Positions 1 to 5,240 are shown, counted from the stretch's first letter. The stretch: 5,266 bases of DNA from Lachnospiraceae bacterium (GCA_017958245.1 JAGDDC010000089.1:1-5266), one strand, 5' to 3'. Notes: generated by a model not told the origin, from the sequence alone. Program-made: numbers and translations.

Positions 1-125
1 GAGCGCGTGATGTAGCTGAAGAGCACCACGAGCACAAGAGCCGCAACGAGGCACATGATCAATATGGATCTGTTGTTGCCCGGCGAATTCTTTCCACCGT
101 TGTTTTGGTTGTTTTGGTTGTTCAT
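1..125 (-). CDS. ftsH: FtsH membrane AAA+ zinc metalloprotease, N-terminal fragment
   Basis: Only the first 41 codons are inside the window; the gene continues past the left edge. The ATG (125-123) follows an AAAGGAG ribosome site at 139-133 with a 7-base spacer. The protein opens with an Asn/Gln-rich stretch (MNNQNNQNNGG), then a basic and polar segment to about residue 19, then one hydrophobic membrane segment (about 20-39, ending LVVLFSYITR). A short polar, Asn-rich cytoplasmic N-terminus followed at once by a membrane helix is typical of clostridial FtsH, a membrane-anchored ATP-dependent protease that degrades misfolded membrane and regulatory proteins. The AAA+ and HEXXH zinc-protease regions lie outside the window, so the name rests on the N-terminus alone. 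It starts 22 bases after the nadE stop with no terminator between, so the two are probably co-transcribed. Another small membrane-anchored protein is possible. Confidence 0.62.
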   Translation of the reverse strand, partial: MNNQNNQNNGGKNSPGNNRSILIMCLVAALVLVVLFSYITR

Positions 126-147
126 CTTAAAACTCCTTTGTTACCTT

Positions 148-1194
148 TTATCCTTCCAGCTCTCTAAACCAGCTCTCTCTGCTCGCATCGGAGGGCATGC
201 GCCAGTCTCCTCTGGGGGAGAGCGCCACAGAACCGACCTTCGGGCCGTCCGGAAGACAGGAACGCTTGAATTGCTGTGAGAAGAACCTTCCGTAGAAGAC
301 CTTGAGCCACTTCTTCACGGTCTCCCTGTCGTAGGCCCCCTCGAAGGCAGTGCACGCCAAATGAAGTATCTTCGCGGGTCCGAAGCCGAACCTCAGCATA
401 TAGTAGAGGAAGAAATCGTGAAGCTCGTAAGGCCCCACAACGTCCTCGGTCTTCTGTCCGACCTCTCCGTCCTTGCCGGGGAGCAGCTCGGGACTGACGG
501 GAGTCTCGACTATGTCGATCAGGACTCTCCTGAGCACTTCATTTTCCGTCGTGTCCGCAACGTGTCTCACAAGTCCTCTCACGAGGGTCTTGGGAACGGA
601 GGCGTTGACTCCGTACATCGACATGTGGTCTCCGTTGTAGGTCGCCCAGCCGAGCGCCAACTCCGAGAGGTCTCCCGTGCCCACGACGATCCCGCCCTTT
701 AAGCCCGCGACGTCCATGAGTATCTGCGTCCTCTCCCTGGCCTGAGCGTTCTCATAGGTCAGGTCCTTTTTGTCCTCACTCTGGCCTATGTCTTTAAAAT
801 GCTGCCTCACGGCTTCCTTTATGTCTATCTCCTCGAGCGTTATGCCCAGTTCATTTGTCAGTGCAAATGCGTTGTCGTACGTCCTCTTTGATGTGCCGAA
901 GCACGGCATCGTGATCGCCGTGATCCCCGCGGGATCGAAACCGCACATATCGAAGGCTTTCTTTGTTATGAGGAGGGCGAGCGTCGAATCGAGTCCGCCC
1001 GATATGCCTATGACGGCGCAGCGGCAGCCTATGTGCAGGAGCCTCTTCTTGAGCCCCGCGGCCTGGATCATCATGATCTCCTCAAACTGCTCCGCTCTCG
1101 CCTCGGGGTTCTCCGGGACGAAGGGGTTGCAAGGTATGCGCCTTGAGATCGGGGTGACGGGAAGTTCTCCCGTCCTTTCGAGCTCTTTTCTCAC
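148..1194 (-). CDS. nadE: NAD synthase C-terminal synthetase domain, downstream of the internal TAG
   Basis: This is the ATP-pyrophosphatase half of NAD synthase, which adenylates nicotinic acid adenine dinucleotide and amidates it. Numbered from the GTG at 1194, the PP-loop is IGISGGLDS (62-70), followed by [15 protein letters not shown] (95-109), [14 protein letters not shown] (144-157), the [19 protein letters not shown] region (172-190) and the C-terminal [16 protein letters not shown] and [12 protein letters not shown] segments, all expected in the family. The stop is TAA. The GTG at 1194 is merely the first possible start after TAG; it has no convincing ribosome site and may not be used. 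A better-placed independent start is the ATG pair at 1074/1071 behind GAGGAG (1083-1078), which keeps the whole synthetase core and resembles the start of single-domain, ammonia-dependent NadE. In full-length numbering these residues are shifted by 297. Confidence 0.82.
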   Translation of the reverse strand: MRKELERTGELPVTPISRRIPCNPFVPENPEARAEQFEEIMMIQAAGLKKRLLHIGCRCAVIGISGGLDSTLALLITKKAFDMCGFDPAGITAITMPCFGTSKRTYDNAFALTNELGITLEEIDIKEAVRQHFKDIGQSEDKKDLTYENAQARERTQILMDVAGLKGGIVVGTGDLSELALGWATYNGDHMSMYGVNASVPKTLVRGLVRHVADTTENEVLRRVLIDIVETPVSPELLPGKDGEVGQKTEDVVGPYELHDFFLYYMLRFGFGPAKILHLACTAFEGAYDRETVKKWLKVFYGRFFSQQFKRSCLPDGPKVGSVALSPRGDWRMPSDASRESWFRELEG

Positions 1195-1215
1195 ACTCGC
1201 GTATGAGAAGGAGAC

Positions 1216-1218
1216 CTA
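1216..1218 (-). other. In-frame TAG codon inside nadE (codon 290)
   Basis: The minus strand reads GGC TAC ACG TAG GTC TCC TTC, that is G-Y-T-stop-V-S-F. The codon is one base from GAG, AAG, CAG, TGG, TTG, TCG, TAC or TAT, so a single substitution explains it. No strong hairpin or stop-context signal stands out in the bases just after it. Confidence 0.9.
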
Positions 1219-2085
1219 CGTGTAGCCGTCTGTCTTTGACGAATAAGAGGTCATGCGGCGCCTCTCGTTCACGATCTTCGTCACGTCGATCTCGGAGACT
1301 ATCATGCCGTTTTCAAACATCTTCGACTCTTCGAGCACGGTCCCGTTCTCCACGATCAGGTTGTGTCCGGAGAAGACCAGGTCGGTGGTCGACTCCCCAT
1401 CGCCCGCGTCCGCATATATATAGCCGCACACGAGTCTCGCCGACTGGTTCTTCACAAGATCTCTTCTGTATATGCTCTTGCCCGCGAGCTCGTCGCTCGC
1501 GGAGAGGTTCAAGACTATGGTCGCGCCCGCGAGCACGTGACTCCCGCTCGGAGGCTGGGGCATCCACAGGTCCTCGCAGATCTCGACGCCTATGGCGAGC
1601 TTCTTGAACTCCTCGCATCTGAAGAGTATGTTCATGCCAAAGGGCACCTTCTCGCCCAGGACGTCAACCGTCTCCACTGCCGTCCTTCCGGGCATGAAAT
1701 GCCTCGACTCATAGTACTCCGCGTAGTTTGGAAGGAAATGCTTCGGCACGAGGCCCAGTATCTTCCCGTCCTGGATCACCGCCGCCACGTTGTAGAGCTT
1801 TGAGTTGTGCATAAAGGGGAGGCCGACAGTCACAAGGACGTCCTTCCCTTCCGTGGAAGCAGCGACTCTCTTTAACTGTCTTAAAGCACCCTCGATCAGG
1901 GTGTCCTGAAGAAAGAGGTCCCCGCAGGTGTAGCCTGTGAGCCCGAACTCGGGCAGCACAAGGATCTTGACGGACTCCTTCTCGGCATCCTCTATGGCTT
2001 TTATGGTCATGTCCGCGTTGTAAGCGCAGTCCGCCACCTTGAGCGGCGGTGTCGCAGCAGCGACCTTTACAAGTCCGTATCTCAT
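1216..2085 (-). CDS. nadE: NAD synthase N-terminal glutaminase (nitrilase-fold) domain, ends at the internal TAG
   Basis: 289 residues of a C-N hydrolase/nitrilase-type glutamine amidohydrolase, which releases ammonia from glutamine for the synthetase domain. The Glu-Lys-Cys triad is visible: E46 in LPEFGLTGY, K115 in GLVPKHFLPNYAEYYESRHF, and C170 in VEICEDLWMPQPPS. The conserved NLSASDE (193-199), GYIYADAG (221-228) and SGHNLI (239-244) segments are also present, and the domain closes with ERRRMTSYSS, after which TAG follows GYT. I chose the ATG at 2085 because AGGAG (2095-2091) lies 5 bases upstream and MRYGLVKVAAATP matches family N-termini; the frame can be opened at a GTG at 2118, but that adds 11 unlike residues. 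If TAG is a real stop, this is a free-standing glutaminase, which alone cannot make NAD. No RNA-level explanation for a stop here is evident. Confidence 0.85.
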   Translation of the reverse strand: MRYGLVKVAAATPPLKVADCAYNADMTIKAIEDAEKESVKILVLPEFGLTGYTCGDLFLQDTLIEGALRQLKRVAASTEGKDVLVTVGLPFMHNSKLYNVAAVIQDGKILGLVPKHFLPNYAEYYESRHFMPGRTAVETVDVLGEKVPFGMNILFRCEEFKKLAIGVEICEDLWMPQPPSGSHVLAGATIVLNLSASDELAGKSIYRRDLVKNQSARLVCGYIYADAGDGESTTDLVFSGHNLIVENGTVLEESKMFENGMIVSEIDVTKIVNERRRMTSYSSKTDGYT

Positions 2086-2148
2086 GAGCACTCCTTTTCT
2101 TATCCCGGGGCGTGTCACCTGCCGCGCCCGCTATGCCATGTTCACATA

Positions 2149-2177
2149 ATCATAGCATTTCTGACATAAAAAAACAA
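2149..2177 (-). promoter_or_regulatory. Probable sigma-A promoter of nadE (extended -10)
   Basis: On the minus strand, TTGTTT (2177-2172) is followed after 17 bases by TATGAT (2154-2149). TATGAT matches the -10 consensus at 5 of 6 positions and is preceded by TGC, making an extended -10. Transcription would start near 2142, giving a leader of about 57 bases before the nadE ATG. The leader includes a 5-bp GGGCG/CGCCC inverted repeat of doubtful significance. The -35 lies within the right arm and T-tract of the 6S RNA terminator. Confidence 0.5.
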
Positions 2178-2196
2178 CAGTGGCGTAAGCCACTGT
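2168..2196 (-). terminator. Rho-independent terminator of the 6S RNA gene
   Basis: An 8-bp perfect stem, ACAGTGGC/GCCACTGT, with loop TTAC (arms 2196-2189 and 2184-2177), is followed on the minus strand by TG and seven T residues (2174-2168). The plus-strand side lacks a comparable T-run, so the orientation is minus. It terminates the 6S RNA transcript and also shields nadE from any read-through from the kinase operon. Confidence 0.88.
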
Positions 2197-2199
2197 CAC

Positions 2200-2395
2200 T
2201 TTTAAAAGTAAAAACCCAAAATGCCGTCGCCTGCATTCTGACGCCTAGCCAAGCTAGGTGGGTAACCTCAGATAAGCCTTCTGCCTTCCACTGATTCGGT
2301 GCGGCCTGGCATAAACTTAAAAATGTTGGAATCCCATAAACGTAATGTAGGTTCAAAATAGCAGGAGTTTCAACGAACACCCCAGGTATTTAACT
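2200..2395 (-). ncRNA. ssrS: 6S RNA, global RNA polymerase regulator
   Basis: 6S RNA mimics an open promoter and binds housekeeping-sigma RNA polymerase holoenzyme, dampening transcription in stationary phase. The minus strand has its hallmark closing stem: ACCUGGGGUGUU (2387-2376) can pair over 12 consecutive positions, several of them G-U, with GGCAUUUUGGGU (2225-2214). The 5' strand carries UGUUCG and the 3' strand CGGCAU, the same paired signature as in E. coli 6S RNA (GAUGUUCGC with GCGGCAUC). An irregular apical hairpin (2310-2276) built from GCC/GGC and CAC/GUG pairs, and a small CCTAGC/GCTAGG hairpin (2258-2244) just after GGUUACCC, fit the rest of the fold. A strong promoter lies upstream and a terminator downstream, and no credible protein is encoded. 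The 5' end is predicted from the promoter; the 3' end before the terminator is approximate. This would be the clostridial counterpart of bsrA/bsrB. Confidence 0.83.
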
Positions 2396-2401
2396 GAGTA
2401 C

Positions 2402-2430
2402 ATCATAACTCATTTTCAAACAATTGTCAA
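2402..2430 (-). promoter_or_regulatory. Strong sigma-A promoter of the 6S RNA gene
   Basis: On the minus strand a perfect TTGACA -35 (2430-2425) is separated by exactly 17 bases from TATGAT (2407-2402, 5 of 6). The predicted start is an A near 2395, a few bases before the 6S closing stem. It sits in AT-rich DNA and is the closest match to consensus in the window, as expected for an abundant RNA. Confidence 0.82.
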
Positions 2431-2535
2431 GTATTTTCTTTATTTTTTCATTAAAATGATCTTGAACTTCCTTTTTTCTTGATATTCGTACTTTCAAATT
2501 CACGTTTTCAAAAAACTGTGACGGAATTTGCATAT
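2431..2535. other. AT-rich spacer with no gene
   Basis: Between the kinase stop and the 6S promoter there is about 105 bases of AT-rich sequence with homopolymer T/A tracts. I see no open reading frame, no GC-rich hairpin with T-tail for the kinase operon, and no repeat. The kinase message may end here by Rho or run on to the terminator at 2196-2168. Confidence 0.6.
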
Positions 2536-4032
2536 TTATAATACATCTTCGAAGTCTTTCTCCTCGACGCAGTCGAAAGTGAACACGAACTGCGTGCCCT
2601 CTCCGGGCGTGCTCGACACGTCGATCGTGCCGCCGTGCTTCAGGGCTATGTGCTTGGCGATGGCAAGCCCCAGGCCCGAGCCCTTGGCGTTCTGTCTGAG
2701 CTTAGACTTGTAGAATTTGTCGAAGATGTTCGGAAGCTCCTCGGGAGCGATCCCGACGCCGTCGTCCTTTATGGAAATAACAAGTTTCGAATCTTTTTCT
2801 TTCTTGAGCTTTACGTGGATCAGGGAGTTCTCGTTTGAGAACTTTACAGCGTTGTCGCAGATGACGAGGAACATTTGCCTGAGCCTGTCGTAATCGCCCA
2901 TCATCATGAGGACATCGCCGTCCTTTTCGATCTCCATGCTGACGTTCTTCTCTTCGCCGAGGGCGGCAACGCTCCTCGATATCTCACCGAAGATCTGGAC
3001 CACGTTCACGGGTTCCTTCTCTACTTCAAAGTCGGGGTTCTGCATCTTTGAGAGGGTCAGAAGGTCGCCTACGAGTCTCTCCATGCTGCGGCATTCGCCG
3101 AGCATCCTCATGTGATACTGGTCGATCTGCTCCTCATCCGTGACCACCTTGTCGACAAGGCTCTCTGTGTAGGCCCTGACTACGGCGATAGGTGTTCTCA
3201 GCTCGTGTGAGACATTTGCGAAGAAATCGATCCTCATCTGCTCCATGTTCTTGCGGATCTCCTCGTTCTCACGCAGCTTCACGGCCAGCTGGTCGATGGT
3301 GGTCGACAGCTCAGCGATCTCGTCGTTGCCCGCGATGCCCGTCTTCACGGAGTAGTTGCCCTCCGCGAGCTCGATGGTCGCGGCCCTCATCATGAGGATC
3401 GGCCTCGAGATCTGTCTTGCGAAGGCTACCGCGAGTATGAAAGCTACGATGAGCGCCACAACGGAGCTCACCACTATGATGGACGTAGAGGTCGAGGTCA
3501 GCTCGTCCATGGCGGCCATGGTCTCGATGAGGACCAGGGCGCCGCAGACCTCGCCGTTTGGCGCGTACACCGGCGTTCCCGCGGTGAACGTGGTCGCGTC
3601 GTGCCTCAGGCTGAAGAACGACACCGCGTCCGTCTTCCCCACGAGCGCGTCCTTTATGACCTCCACGTACTCCGGCTGGAGCTTCTCGTGGGCGAAATCA
3701 AAGCTCGTGATCGCCTCGTTCATTGGCTGTCTCGCGTCCTTTTTGGCGATCAGCCACATCTCGGTCTCGTCGACTTCACGGAGTATGCTGAGGTAGTTTA
3801 AGCACTCCTCGTAGTCCTCGTCGACTATGTAGCTTGCGAGCCGGACGGAGACCATTTGCGCCTTCTTCGCGAGCTTGTCCTGATAGATCCTGTTGTTCGA
3901 GTTCCTGTAGAGCAGGATGAAGACCAGTCCTATCAGGATGGCGAAGATCAGCACGAGAACGGCGTAGTTTATATATACCTTGATGAAGATCGTACTGTGA
4001 CGCTTTCTGAAACTTTTTAGCCTACTTATCAC
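2536..4032 (-). CDS. Membrane-bound sensor histidine kinase, partner of the adjacent OmpR-family regulator
   Basis: 498 residues of an orthodox class I sensor kinase. In order: a short basic N-terminus; TM1 about 18-42; an extracytoplasmic sensor about 43-183, whose TAGTPVYAPNGEVCGALVLIE end looks like a PAS/Cache-type fold; TM2 about 184-205; HAMP about 206-258; a HisKA helix with phospho-accepting H276 in NVSHELRTP; and a HATPase_c domain with N box N394 (ICDNAVKFS), G1 DDGVGI (423-428), the F box IFDKFYKS and G2 GSGLGLA (451-457). All catalytic residues are present, so it should autophosphorylate and also act on its regulator as phosphatase. The start is GTG, lying inside the end of the regulator gene with an 11-base overlap and GAGG about 9 bases upstream, a layout consistent with translational coupling. 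The stop is TAA. The ligand cannot be told from sequence; the layout resembles PhoR/WalK-type kinases, but I assign no specific name. Confidence 0.93.
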   Translation of the reverse strand: MISRLKSFRKRHSTIFIKVYINYAVLVLIFAILIGLVFILLYRNSNNRIYQDKLAKKAQMVSVRLASYIVDEDYEECLNYLSILREVDETEMWLIAKKDARQPMNEAITSFDFAHEKLQPEYVEVIKDALVGKTDAVSFFSLRHDATTFTAGTPVYAPNGEVCGALVLIETMAAMDELTSTSTSIIVVSSVVALIVAFILAVAFARQISRPILMMRAATIELAEGNYSVKTGIAGNDEIAELSTTIDQLAVKLRENEEIRKNMEQMRIDFFANVSHELRTPIAVVRAYTESLVDKVVTDEEQIDQYHMRMLGECRSMERLVGDLLTLSKMQNPDFEVEKEPVNVVQIFGEISRSVAALGEEKNVSMEIEKDGDVLMMMGDYDRLRQMFLVICDNAVKFSNENSLIHVKLKKEKDSKLVISIKDDGVGIAPEELPNIFDKFYKSKLRQNAKGSGLGLAIAKHIALKHGGTIDVSSTPGEGTQFVFTFDCVEEKDFEDVL

Positions 4033-4726
4033 GCGGTTCTTCCTCTTCTATCTCGAACTTGTAGCCCATGCCCCAGATAGTCTTGATCGACCAGGTGGGA
4101 TGGGGCTCCGAATCAAGCTTGGCTCTGAGCCTCTTTATGTGCGAATCCACTGTCCTGCTGTCTCCGAAGTAATCATATCCCCAGAGGCTGTCGAGCAGGT
4201 TGTCCCTGGTGAAGACCTTGTTGGGGTTCTTGGCGAGCGTCCACATGGTCTCGATCTCCTTCTTGGTGAGCACGACCTTCTTGCCTCCTATGTGGAGGGT
4301 GTACTCGTCGAGGTTGATCACGAGATTCTCTATGGAGATCACGTTGTCGCTCCCCTTCTCGCGCTTTGTCATCCTGCGCAGGACGGCCCTGACTCTCGCC
4401 ATGACCTCGCTGGGGCTGAAGGGCTTGACTATGTAGTCGTCCGCACCTATGTCGAGTCCCATGATCCTCTCGAAATCCTCACCTCTCGCGGTGATGATGA
4501 TCACGGGCACGTCCGAGACCGCCCTGATCTTCCTGCACACCTCGTACCCGTCCTCCTTCGGCATCATGACGTCGAGGAGCACGCACACGGGCTTGTATTT
4601 GCCAAAATAATCCACGGCCATGAGCCCGTCCGAAGCGACTATCGGCTCATAACCCTCCTTTTTTACGTAATTTGCCAGAACATCGGTGATGTCCTTGTTG
4701 TCGTCCGCGATGAGAATATAATCCAT
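4022..4726 (-). CDS. OmpR/PhoB-family DNA-binding response regulator
   Basis: 234 residues, the normal length for this family. The receiver domain (about 1-118) has the acidic pair D8/D9, phospho-accepting D52 in LLDVMMPKEDG, switch T79 in IIITARGED and K101 in YIVKPFSP. The winged-helix effector (about 128-226) shows LTKKEIETMWTLAKNPNKVFTR, the recognition-helix region DSRTVDSHIKRLRAKL and the final wing SIKTIWGMGYKFE. It is predicted to receive phosphate from the overlapping kinase and bind tandem direct repeats. The ATG follows GGAGG (4738-4734) with a 7-base spacer. The gene ends at TAG (4024-4022) straight after a short acidic tail (EEEEPRDK), a normal end for the family, which shows that TAG acts as a stop here. 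Its promoter and a tandem-repeat site lie just upstream, suggesting autoregulation. The effector wing resembles VanR-like members more than PhoB, so no gene name is given. Confidence 0.94.
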   Translation of the reverse strand: MDYILIADDNKDITDVLANYVKKEGYEPIVASDGLMAVDYFGKYKPVCVLLDVMMPKEDGYEVCRKIRAVSDVPVIIITARGEDFERIMGLDIGADDYIVKPFSPSEVMARVRAVLRRMTKREKGSDNVISIENLVINLDEYTLHIGGKKVVLTKKEIETMWTLAKNPNKVFTRDNLLDSLWGYDYFGDSRTVDSHIKRLRAKLDSEPHPTWSIKTIWGMGYKFEIEEEEPRDK

Positions 4727-4752
4727 AAACTTTCCTCCGCTAAAAGCTCTTA

Positions 4753-4780
4753 TTGTATCGGGCCAAATGAATTATATCAT
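4753..4780 (+). promoter_or_regulatory. Possible promoter for the divergent Big_2 gene
   Basis: TTGTAT (4753-4758), 16 bases, TATCAT (4775-4780, 5 of 6 to consensus). Its -10 overlaps the -10 of the oppositely directed regulator promoter. Transcription would start near 4787, giving a leader of about 118 bases. The -35 is weak and I found no better candidate nearer the gene. Confidence 0.35.
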
Positions 4781-4799
4781 ACAGTACCTATATTTACAA
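4771..4799 (-). promoter_or_regulatory. Sigma-A promoter of the response regulator-kinase operon
   Basis: The minus strand reads TTGTAA (4799-4794, 4 of 6), 17 bases, then a perfect TATAAT (4776-4771) preceded by TGA, an extended -10. The start would be near 4764, leaving a leader of about 38 bases before the ATG. The -35 is also the third unit of the repeat array below. Confidence 0.72.
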
Positions 4800-4821
4800 A
4801 CTAATGACAACATTCTGACAA
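4794..4821 (-). promoter_or_regulatory. Tandem 11-base-phased repeats, probable OmpR/PhoB-family regulator binding site
   Basis: On the minus strand TTGTCA (4821-4816), five bases, TTGTCA (4810-4805), five bases, TTGTAA (4799-4794). Six-base direct repeats at one helical turn are the known layout for PhoP boxes (TTAACA-like units, 5-base gaps) and for PhoB boxes (TGTCA-containing units, 11-base period). The array abuts and includes the -35 of the regulator gene, so the simplest reading is that the encoded regulator controls its own operon. A further isolated TTGTCA occurs at 4855-4850, off phase by one base. Confidence 0.6.
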
Positions 4822-4860
4822 AGAAGAAATGTACACTATCCACAGGATGTGACAAGAACA

Positions 4861-4877
4861 GCCGGCGCAGAGCCGGC
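4861..4877 (+). other. GCCGGC hairpin in the leader of the Big_2 gene
   Basis: GCCGGC, five-base loop GCAGA, GCCGGC: a perfect 6-bp GC stem ending 15 bases before the ribosome site at 4892-4897. Neither strand has a T-run after it, so it is not an ordinary intrinsic terminator. It could stabilise the leader, act as an operator, or exchange partners with GCCGG at 4911-4915, just inside the coding region. Confidence 0.45.
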
Positions 4878-4904
4878 ATTTACAAAAAGTCGGAGGTTGA
4901 AGAC

Positions 4905-5240
4905 ATGAGAGCCGGAATTTTGAAATGCATAAAGATTTCAATATTTCTGTCTGTTTTTGCGCTCTTTTTGTGCCTTCCCGCTTTGAGTAAGACAAGGACG
5001 GCAAGTGCTGCGGCACCCGAAGTCAAGATCAGCGTGAAGTCCGTTTCCATAGTGAAGGGCGGCTACTTCTCGCTCAAGGTCTACAACACCGGCAAGCTTC
5101 ACACGGTTGAGTTCTCCTCGAAAGACGAGAGCATCGCGACCGTGTCGCCCAAAGGTGTCATCTCGGGAGTCGCTTGCGGTACTACCGTCGTCACCGCAAC
5201 TGTCAGCGAGGGTGGCAAGCTGACAGCCGAGTTATACTGA
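4905..5240 (+). CDS. Secreted protein with a Big_2 (bacterial Ig-like group 2) domain, cut by an in-frame TGA near the domain end
   Basis: The chosen ATG follows GGAGGT (4892-4897) with a 7-base spacer and is directly followed by a Sec signal peptide: MRAGILKCIK, a hydrophobic core about 11-27, and a probable cleavage site at ASA (33-35). From about residue 39 to 111 the protein is one Big_2 domain, recognisable by VSIVKGGYFSLKV, the SSKDESIATVSPKGVISGVACGTTVVTATV core and the start of the last strand. TGA at 5238-5240 (codon 112) stops it at AELY; the frame then continues KVTIGPKP to the window edge, completing the expected final strand. Big_2 domains occur in surface and secreted proteins that bind carbohydrate or hosts and in cell-wall proteins, usually as part of a longer chain, so the true gene probably runs beyond the window. 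With TGA as stop the product would be a 111-residue, nearly whole domain. The frame can be extended upstream to 4767, but without ribosome site or signal peptide. The binding target is unknown. Confidence 0.72.
   Translation: MRAGILKCIKISIFLSVFALFLCLPALSKTRTASAAAPEVKISVKSVSIVKGGYFSLKVYNTGKLHTVEFSSKDESIATVSPKGVISGVACGTTVVTATVSEGGKLTAELY

Larger units (their letters stand above)
148..2085 (-). pseudogene. nadE: nadE, full-length glutamine-dependent NAD+ synthase reading frame broken by one internal TAG
   Basis: From the ATG at 2085 to the TAA at 150-148 there is one reading frame of 646 codons, the usual length of a two-domain NAD synthase, with a single interruption: TAG at 1218-1216 (codon 290). 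No frameshift is involved; the codons after TAG are in phase and read VSFSYAS. I recall a Y-x-x-V-S-F pattern at this linker in clostridial homologues, so coding homology appears to run straight across the stop. The enzyme would make NAD+ from nicotinic acid adenine dinucleotide, ATP and glutamine, with ammonia channelled between domains. All catalytic motifs on both sides are intact and no other lesion is seen, so this is not an old decayed pseudogene. Explanations are a recent nonsense mutation, a base-calling error, suppression or readthrough, or a functional split into two subunits. The halves are listed separately below. Codon 290 is in a linker, not a catalytic position. Confidence 0.8.

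Noticed and set aside
1195..1218. Programmed frameshift as the cause of the nadE split
   Set aside because: Both halves are in the same frame; no shift is needed, only decoding of one TAG.
361..1803. Plus-strand open frames opposite nadE (361-702, 770-1225, 1203-1607, 1363-1803)
   Set aside because: They have low-complexity or Arg/Ser-rich compositions typical of antisense shadows, with no recognisable motifs.
2086..2118. Upstream GTG start for nadE at 2118
   Set aside because: The extra 11 residues do not match family N-termini, while the ATG at 2085 has AGGAG 5 bases upstream.
2150..2380. Small open frames on both strands across the 6S RNA
   Set aside because: The region is explained by RNA structure, a dedicated promoter and a terminator; the translated sequences look random.
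3356..3796. Plus-strand open frame opposite the kinase sensor and HAMP region
   Set aside because: Antisense shadow of the kinase; no supporting start signal.
1216..4024. Whole-genome reassignment of TAG
   Set aside because: The response regulator ends at TAG (4024-4022) exactly where its family ends, overlapping the kinase start in a normal operon layout.
4100..4804. Long plus-strand open frame opposite the response regulator
   Set aside because: It mirrors a confidently identified gene, has no domain signature or ribosome site, and reflects the codon bias of the real gene on the other strand.
4767..4904. Upstream start at 4767 for the Big_2 gene
   Set aside because: No ribosome site, and it would bury the signal peptide behind 46 residues; the ATG at 4905 has GGAGGT at ideal spacing.
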